Shown one piece after another: positions 1-4,901 of a stretch of DNA of 6,066 nucleotides. The notes beneath the pieces were generated by a model. The model was not told the origin of the DNA, made no database searches, and saw nothing but the letters and a program-made list of their open reading frames with translations. Position 1 is the stretch's first letter, and each line of letters begins with the position of its first letter. Source of the DNA: a bacterium (GTDB taxonomy: Bacteria > Bacteroidota > Ignavibacteria > Kapaibacteriales > UBA2268); the NCBI GenBank assembly GCA_024710535.1, contig JANJUO010000278.1, positions 1-6,066 on the forward strand, given 5' to 3'. The translations under genes were made by a program, and so were the position numbers.

Positions 1-71
1 TCTGTAAAATGTCTTTTATTTAGAATATTATTTTGAAAGTATTATTACTTTATATTATTATGTAAACAAGA

Positions 72-105
72 AACTCCTTCATTCGGGGAGGATTTAGGAG
101 GAGTT
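72..105 (+). other. Hairpin with an orphan Shine-Dalgarno-like sequence
   Basis: AACTCCT (72-78) is exactly complementary to AGGAGTT (99-105) across a 20-base loop. The 3' arm overlaps AGGAGGAG (96-103), a strong ribosome-binding-type sequence. No useful reading frame follows: the ATG at 123 is followed at once by TGA, and a GTG at 125 gives only seven codons. There is no T-run after the stem, so it does not look like an intrinsic terminator. It may be a leader remnant or chance; function is unknown. Confidence 0.3.
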
Positions 106-171
106 ACAAACATTTATTCTATATGTGAATTTCTTGGAAAATTTTTGATTATAAATTATCAAATATTCAAA

Positions 172-202
172 TTGACAGAAGCAGTAAATTTGTTTAACTT
201 TG
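172..202 (+). promoter_or_regulatory. Predicted promoter of the corrinoid-methyltransferase operon
   Basis: TTGACA (172-177) is followed after 17 bases by TAACTTTG (195-202). The downstream box matches the Bacteroidetes -7 element TAnnTTTG, and the spacing suits both that consensus and ordinary sigma-70. A second, overlapping match (TAAATTTG, 185-192) lies just upstream. Transcription would begin near 209, giving a leader of about 150 bases before the ATG at 357. The same octamer precedes the aldolase gene, which supports the call. It rests on motif and spacing only. Confidence 0.55.
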
Positions 203-356
203 ATGAGTAGTTACAAAATTTTCAATTCTTATAGTTATTCAATTAAAAAAAATATTTACTTTTAAAATTACAATTTAATAATTATTTTTAATTGAATTAT
301 TTCCTTAAATTTAAATTTTGAAATGGGATTTTTTTTATATATTATCTCAAAAATAA

Positions 357-995
357 ATGGAAAATCTGAAAGAAAAAGTTATAGAGCTTGAGCATGCTCT
401 TTTATCGCTTGATATAAATGCGGCAGAAAATGTTATTAGAAACGCAAATAGCATTGTATCTGCCAGTCAAATAGCGAGCGAATTAATATCTTCAACATTA
501 ATAAAAATTGGAGATGCTTGGGAATCAGGAGATTTATCTTTATCTCAGGTTTATATGAGTGGTGTTATTTGCGAAAAATTGATTGACAAAATCCTGCCTC
601 CACAAAGTCCAATCAGAAAAAGTCAGCCCAAAATGGCGATTGCTGTTGTTGAGGATTTTCATTTATTAGGCAAAAGAATTATTTACTCAACTCTCCGGGC
701 AAGTGGTTATGAACTAACTGACTTAGGTGGCGGATTGAGTATAGAGCGTATTGCAGAAATTGTAAAAAAAGAGCAAATCAAAATTTTATTGCTTTCTGTG
801 TTGATGCTCCCATCTGCATTAAGAATAAAAGAGTTAAAAAAGCACTTGGCAAATGTTGATGTCAAAATTGTAGTTGGAGGAGCTCCATTTAGATTTGATG
901 AAAAATTATGGCAAGAAGTTGGTGCAGATTATCATGGCAAAGATTCGTCTGACGCATTAAATATTGTAAATAGAATAATGGAGGAATTGCTATGA
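357..995 (+). CDS. Corrinoid (B12-binding) methyltransferase carrier protein, MtbC/MtaC-like
   Basis: This is a predicted cytoplasmic corrinoid protein of 212 residues, the normal size for MtaC/MtbC/MttC-type carriers. These proteins hold a cobamide whose cobalt accepts a methyl group from a substrate-specific methyltransferase and passes it to a second methyltransferase. Residues 1-85 look like the helical cap domain, with IGDAWESGDLSLSQVYMSG (51-69) fitting its usual pattern. Residues 90-212 form the Rossmann-like B12-binding domain. It has the DxHxxG motif as D100-F-H102-L-L-G105, where H102 is the expected lower cobalt ligand, a Ser-x-Leu at S147-V-L149, GGAPF at 174-178 and GAD at 189-191. 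No Shine-Dalgarno sequence precedes the ATG; the upstream bases are A-rich. The stop overlaps the next start by ATGA, so translation is probably coupled to the methyltransferase. The fold is clear, but the methyl donor cannot be told from sequence. Confidence 0.9.
   Translation: MENLKEKVIELEHALLSLDINAAENVIRNANSIVSASQIASELISSTLIKIGDAWESGDLSLSQVYMSGVICEKLIDKILPPQSPIRKSQPKMAIAVVEDFHLLGKRIIYSTLRASGYELTDLGGGLSIERIAEIVKKEQIKILLLSVLMLPSALRIKELKKHLANVDVKIVVGGAPFRFDEKLWQEVGADYHGKDSSDALNIVNRIMEELL
980..984 (+). promoter_or_regulatory. Ribosome binding site of the methyltransferase gene
   Basis: GGAGG lies seven bases before the ATG at 992, inside the end of the corrinoid-protein gene. It fixes the start of the second gene at 992, where ATG overlaps the upstream TGA. 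It is the strongest Shine-Dalgarno sequence in the operon, and the first gene lacks one. Confidence 0.7.
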
Positions 996-2038
996 AAAAA
1001 GAAGAAATGACTTCAATGCAAAGAGTTCTTACTGCTTTGTCGCATAAAGAGCCTGACCGCGTTCCGCTATTTTTATTACTTACAATGCATGGTGCCAAGG
1101 AACTTGGTCTATCCATTCAAGAGTATTTTTCCAATTCTGAAAATGTTGCAGAAGGGCAGATTAGAATGCAAAAAAAATTCAGCAATGATTGTTATTATCC
1201 ATTTTATTATGCTCCTATTGAGGCGGAAGCTTTCGGAATGGACGTGATTTATAGAGATGACTGCCCACCAAATGCCGGTACTCCATTTATAAAAGATTTT
1301 AATGATATTCTGAGTTTAGAGCCACCAAAAGTTAAAGATACTAAAGTATTACATAAAGTATTGAAATCTATTGAGCTGTTGAATGCTGAAAGCAAGGGAA
1401 ATATTCCGATAATTGCCGTTGCAATGTCGCCTTTTGCATTGCCTGTTATGCAATTGGGATTTGAAAAATATCTTGAACTGATGCACTTTCATGAAGATTT
1501 GTTTAACCGATTAATGCAAGTAAACGAAGCATTTTGTATTGATTGGTCAAATTCGCAATTGGAAGCTGGTGCAACTGCGATTTGTTATTTCGACCCGATT
1601 TCATCGCCTACAATTATTCCGAAAGATTTATATTTGAAAACCGGTTTTCAAATTGCCAAAAGGACAATTTCAAAAATTAAGGGACCAACAGCCACGCATT
1701 TTGCTTCTGGAAATTGCCTGAGTTTATCCGATATTCTTCCTGAAACTGGCACTGCAGTTGTTGGAGTAAGCACTAATGAAAATATCGTTGATTTAAAAAA
1801 TGCTTATAAAAATAAATTATCTCTTTTGGGAAATTTGAATGGGATTGAAATGAGGCGTTGGACAAGCGAAGAAACTATCTCAAAAGTTAAAGAACTTATT
1901 GAAAAAGCGGCACCCGGAGGCGGATTTATTTTGGGTGATAATCATGGTGAAATTCCATATCAAGTTGAAGAGCAAACGTTGATAACTATTGCGGAAACTG
2001 TAAAAGAATATGGAACTTATCCAATCAAAGAAAATTAG
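992..2038 (+). CDS. UroD-superfamily corrinoid methyltransferase, MtaA/MtbA-like
   Basis: This 348-residue protein belongs to the uroporphyrinogen decarboxylase superfamily, in the branch that moves methyl groups from corrinoid proteins to an acceptor (coenzyme M in methanogen MtaA/MtbA). The N-terminus (MQRVLTALSHKEPDRVP, 9-25) is typical of this branch, and it lacks the HemE-type RQAGRY motif, so heme synthesis is unlikely. Its position just behind a corrinoid-protein gene supports the role. The family's zinc site is His-X-Cys followed by a distant Cys. Here the first part reads H236-F-A238, so the Cys is replaced by Ala. The C-terminal Cys region reads DNHGEIP (316-322) with no Cys. C242, D316 or H318 might substitute, or the protein may do different chemistry. 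In a bacterium of this kind the acceptor is more likely tetrahydrofolate or unknown than coenzyme M. Family is confident; reaction is not. Confidence 0.82.
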   Translation: MKKEEMTSMQRVLTALSHKEPDRVPLFLLLTMHGAKELGLSIQEYFSNSENVAEGQIRMQKKFSNDCYYPFYYAPIEAEAFGMDVIYRDDCPPNAGTPFIKDFNDILSLEPPKVKDTKVLHKVLKSIELLNAESKGNIPIIAVAMSPFALPVMQLGFEKYLELMHFHEDLFNRLMQVNEAFCIDWSNSQLEAGATAICYFDPISSPTIIPKDLYLKTGFQIAKRTISKIKGPTATHFASGNCLSLSDILPETGTAVVGVSTNENIVDLKNAYKNKLSLLGNLNGIEMRRWTSEETISKVKELIEKAAPGGGFILGDNHGEIPYQVEEQTLITIAETVKEYGTYPIKEN

Positions 2039-2041
2039 CAG

Positions 2042-3817
2042 ATGAAAAAGAAATTGCTTTTGTCTGCTTGCACTTATTTAGTTCCTGAAATATCCACAGT
2101 CATAAAAAATGGGGATTATCCGGACGTGCAACTTGTTTCGTATCCGGCAAATTGTTCATTAAAAGCGCTTAATCAGATTGAAATTCCCAAAATTTCAAGC
2201 AAATCTGCTACTTATTCCGACATTGTAGTTGTTGGAAGTTATTGCTATTCAAAAGATAAAAATGAAATTTTTGATTCTGCGAATCTAAAAGTTTATCAAC
2301 TTCAGCAATGTTTTGATTTGATAATAAATCTTGATACTTTTTATCATTTTATTAATCAAGGTAATTATATTGTTAGCAACGGATGGCTGAAAAATTTAAA
2401 TAAACATATTCAAAGTTGGGGATTTACTCCCGAGTCAGCCCGTTCTTTTTTTCAGGAATCATTGAAATCAATTTTGCTTTTGGATACAAAAATTCCCGGC
2501 GATTATATGCCAAATCTTCTGAAATTATCAGATTATATGGGATTGCCATTTTCTGTTTTGCCGGTTGGACTATCTCATTGCAAACAACATATTGATGAAA
2601 TAGTATTGAAGTGGCGAATTGAATATGAAAAAAAGGAGATGAGTAATAAATTATCTGCAATTTCAAAACAATCTGCTGACCATCAGATAATTTTTAATCA
2701 ATTAGAAACACTCGTTTTGCTCACAAACGAGGCAGAAATTATCCAAATTGCATTTCAATTGATAAATATTTTGTTTGCGCCATCTAAAATTTCTTATAAT
2801 TTTCAAAAAAATGGCAAAAATGAAAACATTGAGTTTATAGGATTTTTCATAAATAATGTATTAAATTCGGAGAATTCTTTTAGTATTGAAATTATGAATT
2901 CCGGAGAATTGCTTGGTATTTTTGAAATTCAGGGTATTCAATTTCCACAATTCAAAAGAAAATACGAAGAAATGGCAATTGTGATAAGCCAAATTTTCGG
3001 AATGGCGATTGCAAATGCAAGAAAATATTCTGAACTGGAAAAAAGTAAAGCAATTATTTCGGAAAGCGAAAAAGAACTACGAATTATTTCAGATAAATTA
3101 AGTGAACTTAACATTACAAAAGATAAATTTTTCTCTATAATAGCCCATGATTTAAAAGGACCTATTGGAAATTTATCGCTTATAATCAGAATGTTGCACG
3201 AAGAATATGATGATTTTACCGAGCAGGAAAGAATTAAATTCCTCAATAATTTGAAAGATTCATCAGATAATATTTTTAAACTTTTGGAAAATTTGCTTGT
3301 TTGGTCGAGATCGCAAAGTGGCAATATGACATTTGAACCGCGAATGTTTGATTTGAATAAGTTAATTAAATCTGTTGTGAAATTATTGAGATTATCCGCA
3401 GATAATAAGGGTATTTCGATTATTTATTATTCTGAAATAGATTTTGAAATATTTGCAGACCCAAATCTAATAAAAACGGTAGTTAGAAATTTGCTGTCGA
3501 ATGCAATTAAATTCACATTGCAAGGCGGCAGAATTGAAATTAACGCAGAACTAAAATATTCAGATGATAATACTACCTCTGTTTTGGTATCTGTCAATGA
3601 TAGTGGGCTTGGAATGGATGCACAAAAACTTGAGCAACTATTCAAAATTGAACATAATGTTTCCACTCCCGGAACAAATAGAGAGATCGGCACAGGTCTT
3701 GGATTAATTCTTTGCAAAGAGTTTGTGAATATGCACGGTGGAGAAATATGGGTAGAAAGCCATCTTGGAGCGGGCAGTACATTTTTCTTTACTTTGCCTA
3801 ATAAGTTACAATTCTGA
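2042..3817 (+). CDS. Soluble hybrid-input sensor histidine kinase (DUF1638-like, GAF-like, HisKA, HATPase)
   Basis: This 591-residue protein has no signal peptide or membrane segment, so it should sense something in the cytoplasm. Residues 1-195 resemble DUF1638, a family I recall beside corrinoid methyltransferase genes. The resemblance includes SACTYLVPEI (8-17), GSYC (65-68), QQCFDLIINL (88-97) and GNYIVSNGWL (107-116), with cysteines at 10, 38, 68 and 90 that could bind a metal or cofactor. Residues 215-328 look like a GAF domain, followed by a coiled-coil linker (330-360). The kinase core is complete. It has an H-box FFSIIAHDLKGPIGN with phospho-accepting H369, an N-box NLLSNAIKFT (483-492), a G1 box NDSGLGM (519-525) and a G2 box GTGLGL (550-555). 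It starts 3 bases after the methyltransferase stop, so it is almost surely in the same operon. No response regulator is nearby. Kinase call is firm; the DUF1638 and GAF assignments are by eye. Confidence 0.85.
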   Translation: MKKKLLLSACTYLVPEISTVIKNGDYPDVQLVSYPANCSLKALNQIEIPKISSKSATYSDIVVVGSYCYSKDKNEIFDSANLKVYQLQQCFDLIINLDTFYHFINQGNYIVSNGWLKNLNKHIQSWGFTPESARSFFQESLKSILLLDTKIPGDYMPNLLKLSDYMGLPFSVLPVGLSHCKQHIDEIVLKWRIEYEKKEMSNKLSAISKQSADHQIIFNQLETLVLLTNEAEIIQIAFQLINILFAPSKISYNFQKNGKNENIEFIGFFINNVLNSENSFSIEIMNSGELLGIFEIQGIQFPQFKRKYEEMAIVISQIFGMAIANARKYSELEKSKAIISESEKELRIISDKLSELNITKDKFFSIIAHDLKGPIGNLSLIIRMLHEEYDDFTEQERIKFLNNLKDSSDNIFKLLENLLVWSRSQSGNMTFEPRMFDLNKLIKSVVKLLRLSADNKGISIIYYSEIDFEIFADPNLIKTVVRNLLSNAIKFTLQGGRIEINAELKYSDDNTTSVLVSVNDSGLGMDAQKLEQLFKIEHNVSTPGTNREIGTGLGLILCKEFVNMHGGEIWVESHLGAGSTFFFTLPNKLQF

Positions 3818-3840
3818 TTAATGAATATTGAATTTCAATA

Positions 3841-3912
3841 CAGTATTTCTGGATTTCTCGCCTACGGCATCGAAATGACGGTTTCTGTTGTGTCGGTTGT
3901 TACAACAGACAC
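3841..3912. repeat. Hairpin-rich intergenic repeat, copy A (partial, decayed)
   Basis: These 72 bases match 4569-4640 at 69 positions in the same orientation. The copy contains the degenerate stem GGATTTCTCG (3851-3860) / TCGAAATGAC (3870-3879). It then has a palindrome at 3890-3912 with arms GTGTCGGTTGT and ACAACAGACAC, whose right arm has one base changed from the perfect form in the other copies. The second palindrome of the full unit is absent after 3912; different sequence follows. It sits between the kinase stop and the HicBA pair. Confidence 0.85.
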
Positions 3913-3924
3913 TTTTAGCACTCG

Positions 3925-3946
3925 TAACCAAGCCACAGCTTAGCTA
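3925..3946. repeat. Degenerate inverted repeat beside repeat copy A
   Basis: TAACCAAGC (3925-3933) and GCTTAGCTA (3938-3946) can pair over a 4-base loop with two A-C mismatches out of nine. It occupies the place where the second palindrome lies in the full repeat units but has a different sequence. It could be a decayed alternative palindrome or chance. Confidence 0.3.
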
Positions 3947-4025
3947 TGGAAAAATCAAGACTTGCAATATATGAAATATTTTTTCGTTTCACAACTGAAT
4001 TTAGTTTATTTATTTGAGTATTAAT

Positions 4026-4244
4026 ATGAATATCAAATTTATTGTTGAACAACATAGTGATGGATTTATTGCATATCCATTGGGAATTCAAGGAATTGTT
4101 GCAGGGCAAGGTAGTACTTATAATGAAGCATTAAATAGCGCCAAGTCCGCTTTGAAATTTCATGTGGATACATTTGGAGCTGACGTTTTGGAATCAGATG
4201 ATAAGATTATTGATGCTTTCATCGAAGACGAGGTTTATGCATGA
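4026..4244 (+). CDS. hicB: HicB-family antitoxin, short form
   Basis: This is a predicted antitoxin of a type II toxin-antitoxin pair, 72 residues long from the ATG at 4026. The sequence fits the small HicB fold (a partial RNase H-like domain): strand NIKFIVEQHSDGFIAYPLG (2-20), then a GIVAGQGSTYNEALNSAKSAL stretch (23-43) matching the usual G-x-T-x-x-E-A-L pattern. It would bind and block the downstream HicA. A TTG at 4014 in the same frame could add four residues, but ATG is the better start. The protein ends soon after the core, with no room for the C-terminal helix-turn-helix or ribbon-helix-helix domain that longer HicB proteins use to repress their own promoter. Its stop overlaps the toxin start by ATGA. 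Antitoxin-first order is less common for hicAB but is known. Confidence 0.75.
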   Translation: MNIKFIVEQHSDGFIAYPLGIQGIVAGQGSTYNEALNSAKSALKFHVDTFGADVLESDDKIIDAFIEDEVYA

Positions 4245-4483
4245 TGCTGAAATTTCCATCTGAAGCTCCCAAAAGAAAAGTAATTAGGACTTTAAATAAG
4301 TTGGGGTTTGAAATTGTTAGAGAAAAAGAGCATATTTCAATGTTACGAATTGATTCAGATGGAAAGAAAACTCCATTAACCATTCCAAATCATAATATCA
4401 TCAATGGTGCATTATTAAGATTAATTTGCACTCAAGCAGGAATTTCAAGAGATGAATTTCTTGAACATTTTGAAAATTCTTAA
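4241..4483 (+). CDS. hicA: HicA-family mRNA interferase toxin
   Basis: This 80-residue protein resembles HicA, a small double-stranded-RNA-binding-fold toxin that cleaves mRNA and stops translation. The order of elements fits the family: helix KRKVIRTLNKLGFEIVRE (11-28), a catalytic-type His at H31 in REKEHISM, strand TPLTIPNH (44-51), then GALLRLICTQAGISRDEFLEHF (56-77), close to the usual G-x-L-x-x-I-x-x-x-A-G-I-S-x-x-E-F ending. The common GSH before the active His reads KEH here, but the His is kept. ATG at 4241 overlaps the antitoxin stop and has GAGG (4230-4233) seven bases upstream. A second ATG at 4244 is possible. Both genes form one small operon, and I saw no clear promoter in front of it. 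Confidence 0.75.
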   Translation: MMLKFPSEAPKRKVIRTLNKLGFEIVREKEHISMLRIDSDGKKTPLTIPNHNIINGALLRLICTQAGISRDEFLEHFENS

Positions 4484-4525
4484 TTAAAATTGATCAAAAC
4501 TAAATGACGGACTTCTTTCACGAGT

Positions 4526-4607
4526 GTTATTCCGAAAGAATTGAGGAATCCATTATTTTATAAAAATTCAGTATTTCTGGATTTCTCGCCTACGGCATCG
4601 AAATGAC
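4526..4607. repeat. Long imperfect inverted repeat, possible terminator of hicBA
   Basis: The left arm is GTTATTCCGA (4526-4535) plus GAGGAATCC (4543-4551). The right arm is GGATTTCTCG (4579-4588) plus TCGAAATGAC (4598-4607). The inner parts pair with one G-U wobble and the outer parts with one wobble and one mismatch, across a 27-base loop. The left arm is thus an inverted relative of the first hairpin of the repeat unit. AGTTTTTGTTG follows at 4608, so as RNA it could end hicBA transcription, though the loop is large for a classical terminator. Confidence 0.5.
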
Positions 4608-4617
4608 AGTTTTTGTT

Positions 4618-4640
4618 GTGTCGGTTGTTACAACCGACAC
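4618..4640. repeat. Palindrome P1 of unit B (23 bp)
   Basis: The arms GTGTCGGTTGT and ACAACCGACAC are perfectly complementary around a single central T. The same 23 bases recur at 4723-4745, and with one change at 3890-3912. Confidence 0.95.
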
Positions 4641-4649
4641 TTTGTTGCT

Positions 4650-4670
4650 CGTCAGTTGTAACAACTGACG
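4650..4670. repeat. Palindrome P2 of unit B (21 bp)
   Basis: The arms CGTCAGTTGT and ACAACTGACG are perfectly complementary around a central A. It shares the core GTTGT-N-ACAAC with P1 and differs from it only by paired changes in both arms and the centre base. Confidence 0.95.
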
Positions 4671-4722
4671 GAACTGAGTTTCTGGATTTCTCGACTTTGG
4701 TATCGAAATGACAGTTTTTGTT

Positions 4723-4745
4723 GTGTCGGTTGTTACAACCGACAC
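4723..4745. repeat. Palindrome P1 of unit C (23 bp)
   Basis: Identical to the palindrome at 4618-4640, with arms GTGTCGGTTGT / ACAACCGACAC around a central T. Confidence 0.95.
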
Positions 4746-4754
4746 GTTATTGCT

Positions 4755-4775
4755 CGTCAGTTGTAACAACTGACG
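4755..4775. repeat. Palindrome P2 of unit C (21 bp)
   Basis: Identical to the palindrome at 4650-4670, with arms CGTCAGTTGT / ACAACTGACG around a central A. Confidence 0.95.
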
Positions 4776-4839
4776 GAACTGAATTTCTGGAATATTAGAT
4801 TTATTTATTTTTTAATTTTAGATTATTATCAATTATTCG

Positions 4840-4847
4840 TAACTTTG
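4840..4847 (+). promoter_or_regulatory. Predicted -7 promoter element of the aldolase gene
   Basis: TAACTTTG matches the Bacteroidetes TAnnTTTG element and is identical to the box at 195-202. Transcription would start near 4854, leaving a leader of about 50 bases. No TTG-type upstream box is visible at the expected distance (about 4817-4822 reads TTTAGA-like), so the -33 part is weak or absent. Confidence 0.5.
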
Positions 4848-4890
4848 TATTGCGTTATTTAGAAAATTCATAGAAATTATTTTAATTTAT

Positions 4891-4896
4891 AGGAGA
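4891..4896 (+). promoter_or_regulatory. Ribosome binding site of the aldolase gene
   Basis: AGGAGA lies five bases before the ATG at 4902 and supports that start. It is a clear Shine-Dalgarno sequence, unlike the A-rich upstream region of the corrinoid-protein gene. Confidence 0.75.
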
Positions 4897-4901
4897 AAAT
4901 T

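Larger units (their letters stand above)
1..356. other. Intergenic region upstream of the corrinoid operon; no gene seen
   Basis: I see no supportable coding region here. The frames open at the left edge all stop within about 36 bases, so nothing can be said about an upstream gene. The stretch is very AT-rich. It contains a short inverted repeat with a Shine-Dalgarno-like sequence (72-105) and a promoter-like pair of boxes (172-202), each listed separately. From about 205 to 356 the sequence is almost all A and T with no recognisable element. If the promoter call is right, this part is a leader of roughly 150 bases ahead of the first gene. I saw no B12-box sequence (GCCACTG) or other riboswitch core. 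Confidence 0.6.
4574..4783. repeat. Tandem repeat, two 105-bp units (copies B and C)
   Basis: Unit B (4574-4678) and unit C (4679-4783) are identical at 98 of 105 positions by my count. A third unit begins with TTTCTGG at 4784 and then breaks off. Each unit has the same order: the degenerate GGATTTCTCG / TCGAAATGAC stem, a T-rich spacer, a perfect 23-bp palindrome, ten bases, a perfect 21-bp palindrome, and GGAACTGA. Four of the seven differences lie in the loop of the first stem and two in the spacer between the palindromes. The palindromes themselves are unchanged between units. Confidence 0.9.
4484..4901. other. Intergenic region between hicA and the aldolase, mostly repeats
   Basis: This stretch of about 420 bases holds no gene. 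It starts with about 40 unremarkable AT-rich bases, then an imperfect long inverted repeat (4526-4607), the tandem 105-bp repeat array (4574-4783), and an AT-rich promoter region for the aldolase (4784-4901). The components are listed separately. Confidence 0.75.

Noticed and set aside
1..356. Cobalamin riboswitch ahead of the corrinoid operon
   Set aside because: I could not find the B12 box (GCCACTG) or the other conserved core segments in the leader.
889..1116. Minus-strand frame across the junction of the first two genes
   Set aside because: It is antisense to two well-supported genes and has no family features or ribosome binding site.
992..2038. Uroporphyrinogen decarboxylase HemE for heme synthesis
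   Set aside because: The HemE N-terminal RQAGRY-type motif is absent, the N-terminus fits the methyltransferase branch, and the gene overlaps a corrinoid-protein gene.
3827..3839. 13-bp palindrome ATTGAATTTCAAT before repeat copy A
   Set aside because: It is short and AT-rich, is not repeated before copies B or C, and could easily arise by chance in this composition.
4014..4025. TTG start for the antitoxin, adding four residues
   Set aside because: The ATG at 4026 starts just before the first strand of the fold, and there is no ribosome binding site that favours the TTG.
3915..4109. Minus-strand reading frame of 64 codons
   Set aside because: It runs through the repeat-edge sequence and the start of hicB, has no recognisable domain, and is best read as a shadow.
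3841..4783. CRISPR array
   Set aside because: The repeats are about 105 bp, directly adjacent without variable spacers, and there are no cas genes.
3841..4783. Insertion sequence or MITE with terminal inverted repeats and target duplication
   Set aside because: There is no transposase gene, and I could not define terminal inverted repeats or a target-site duplication around the HicBA segment; the flanking copies are direct repeats.
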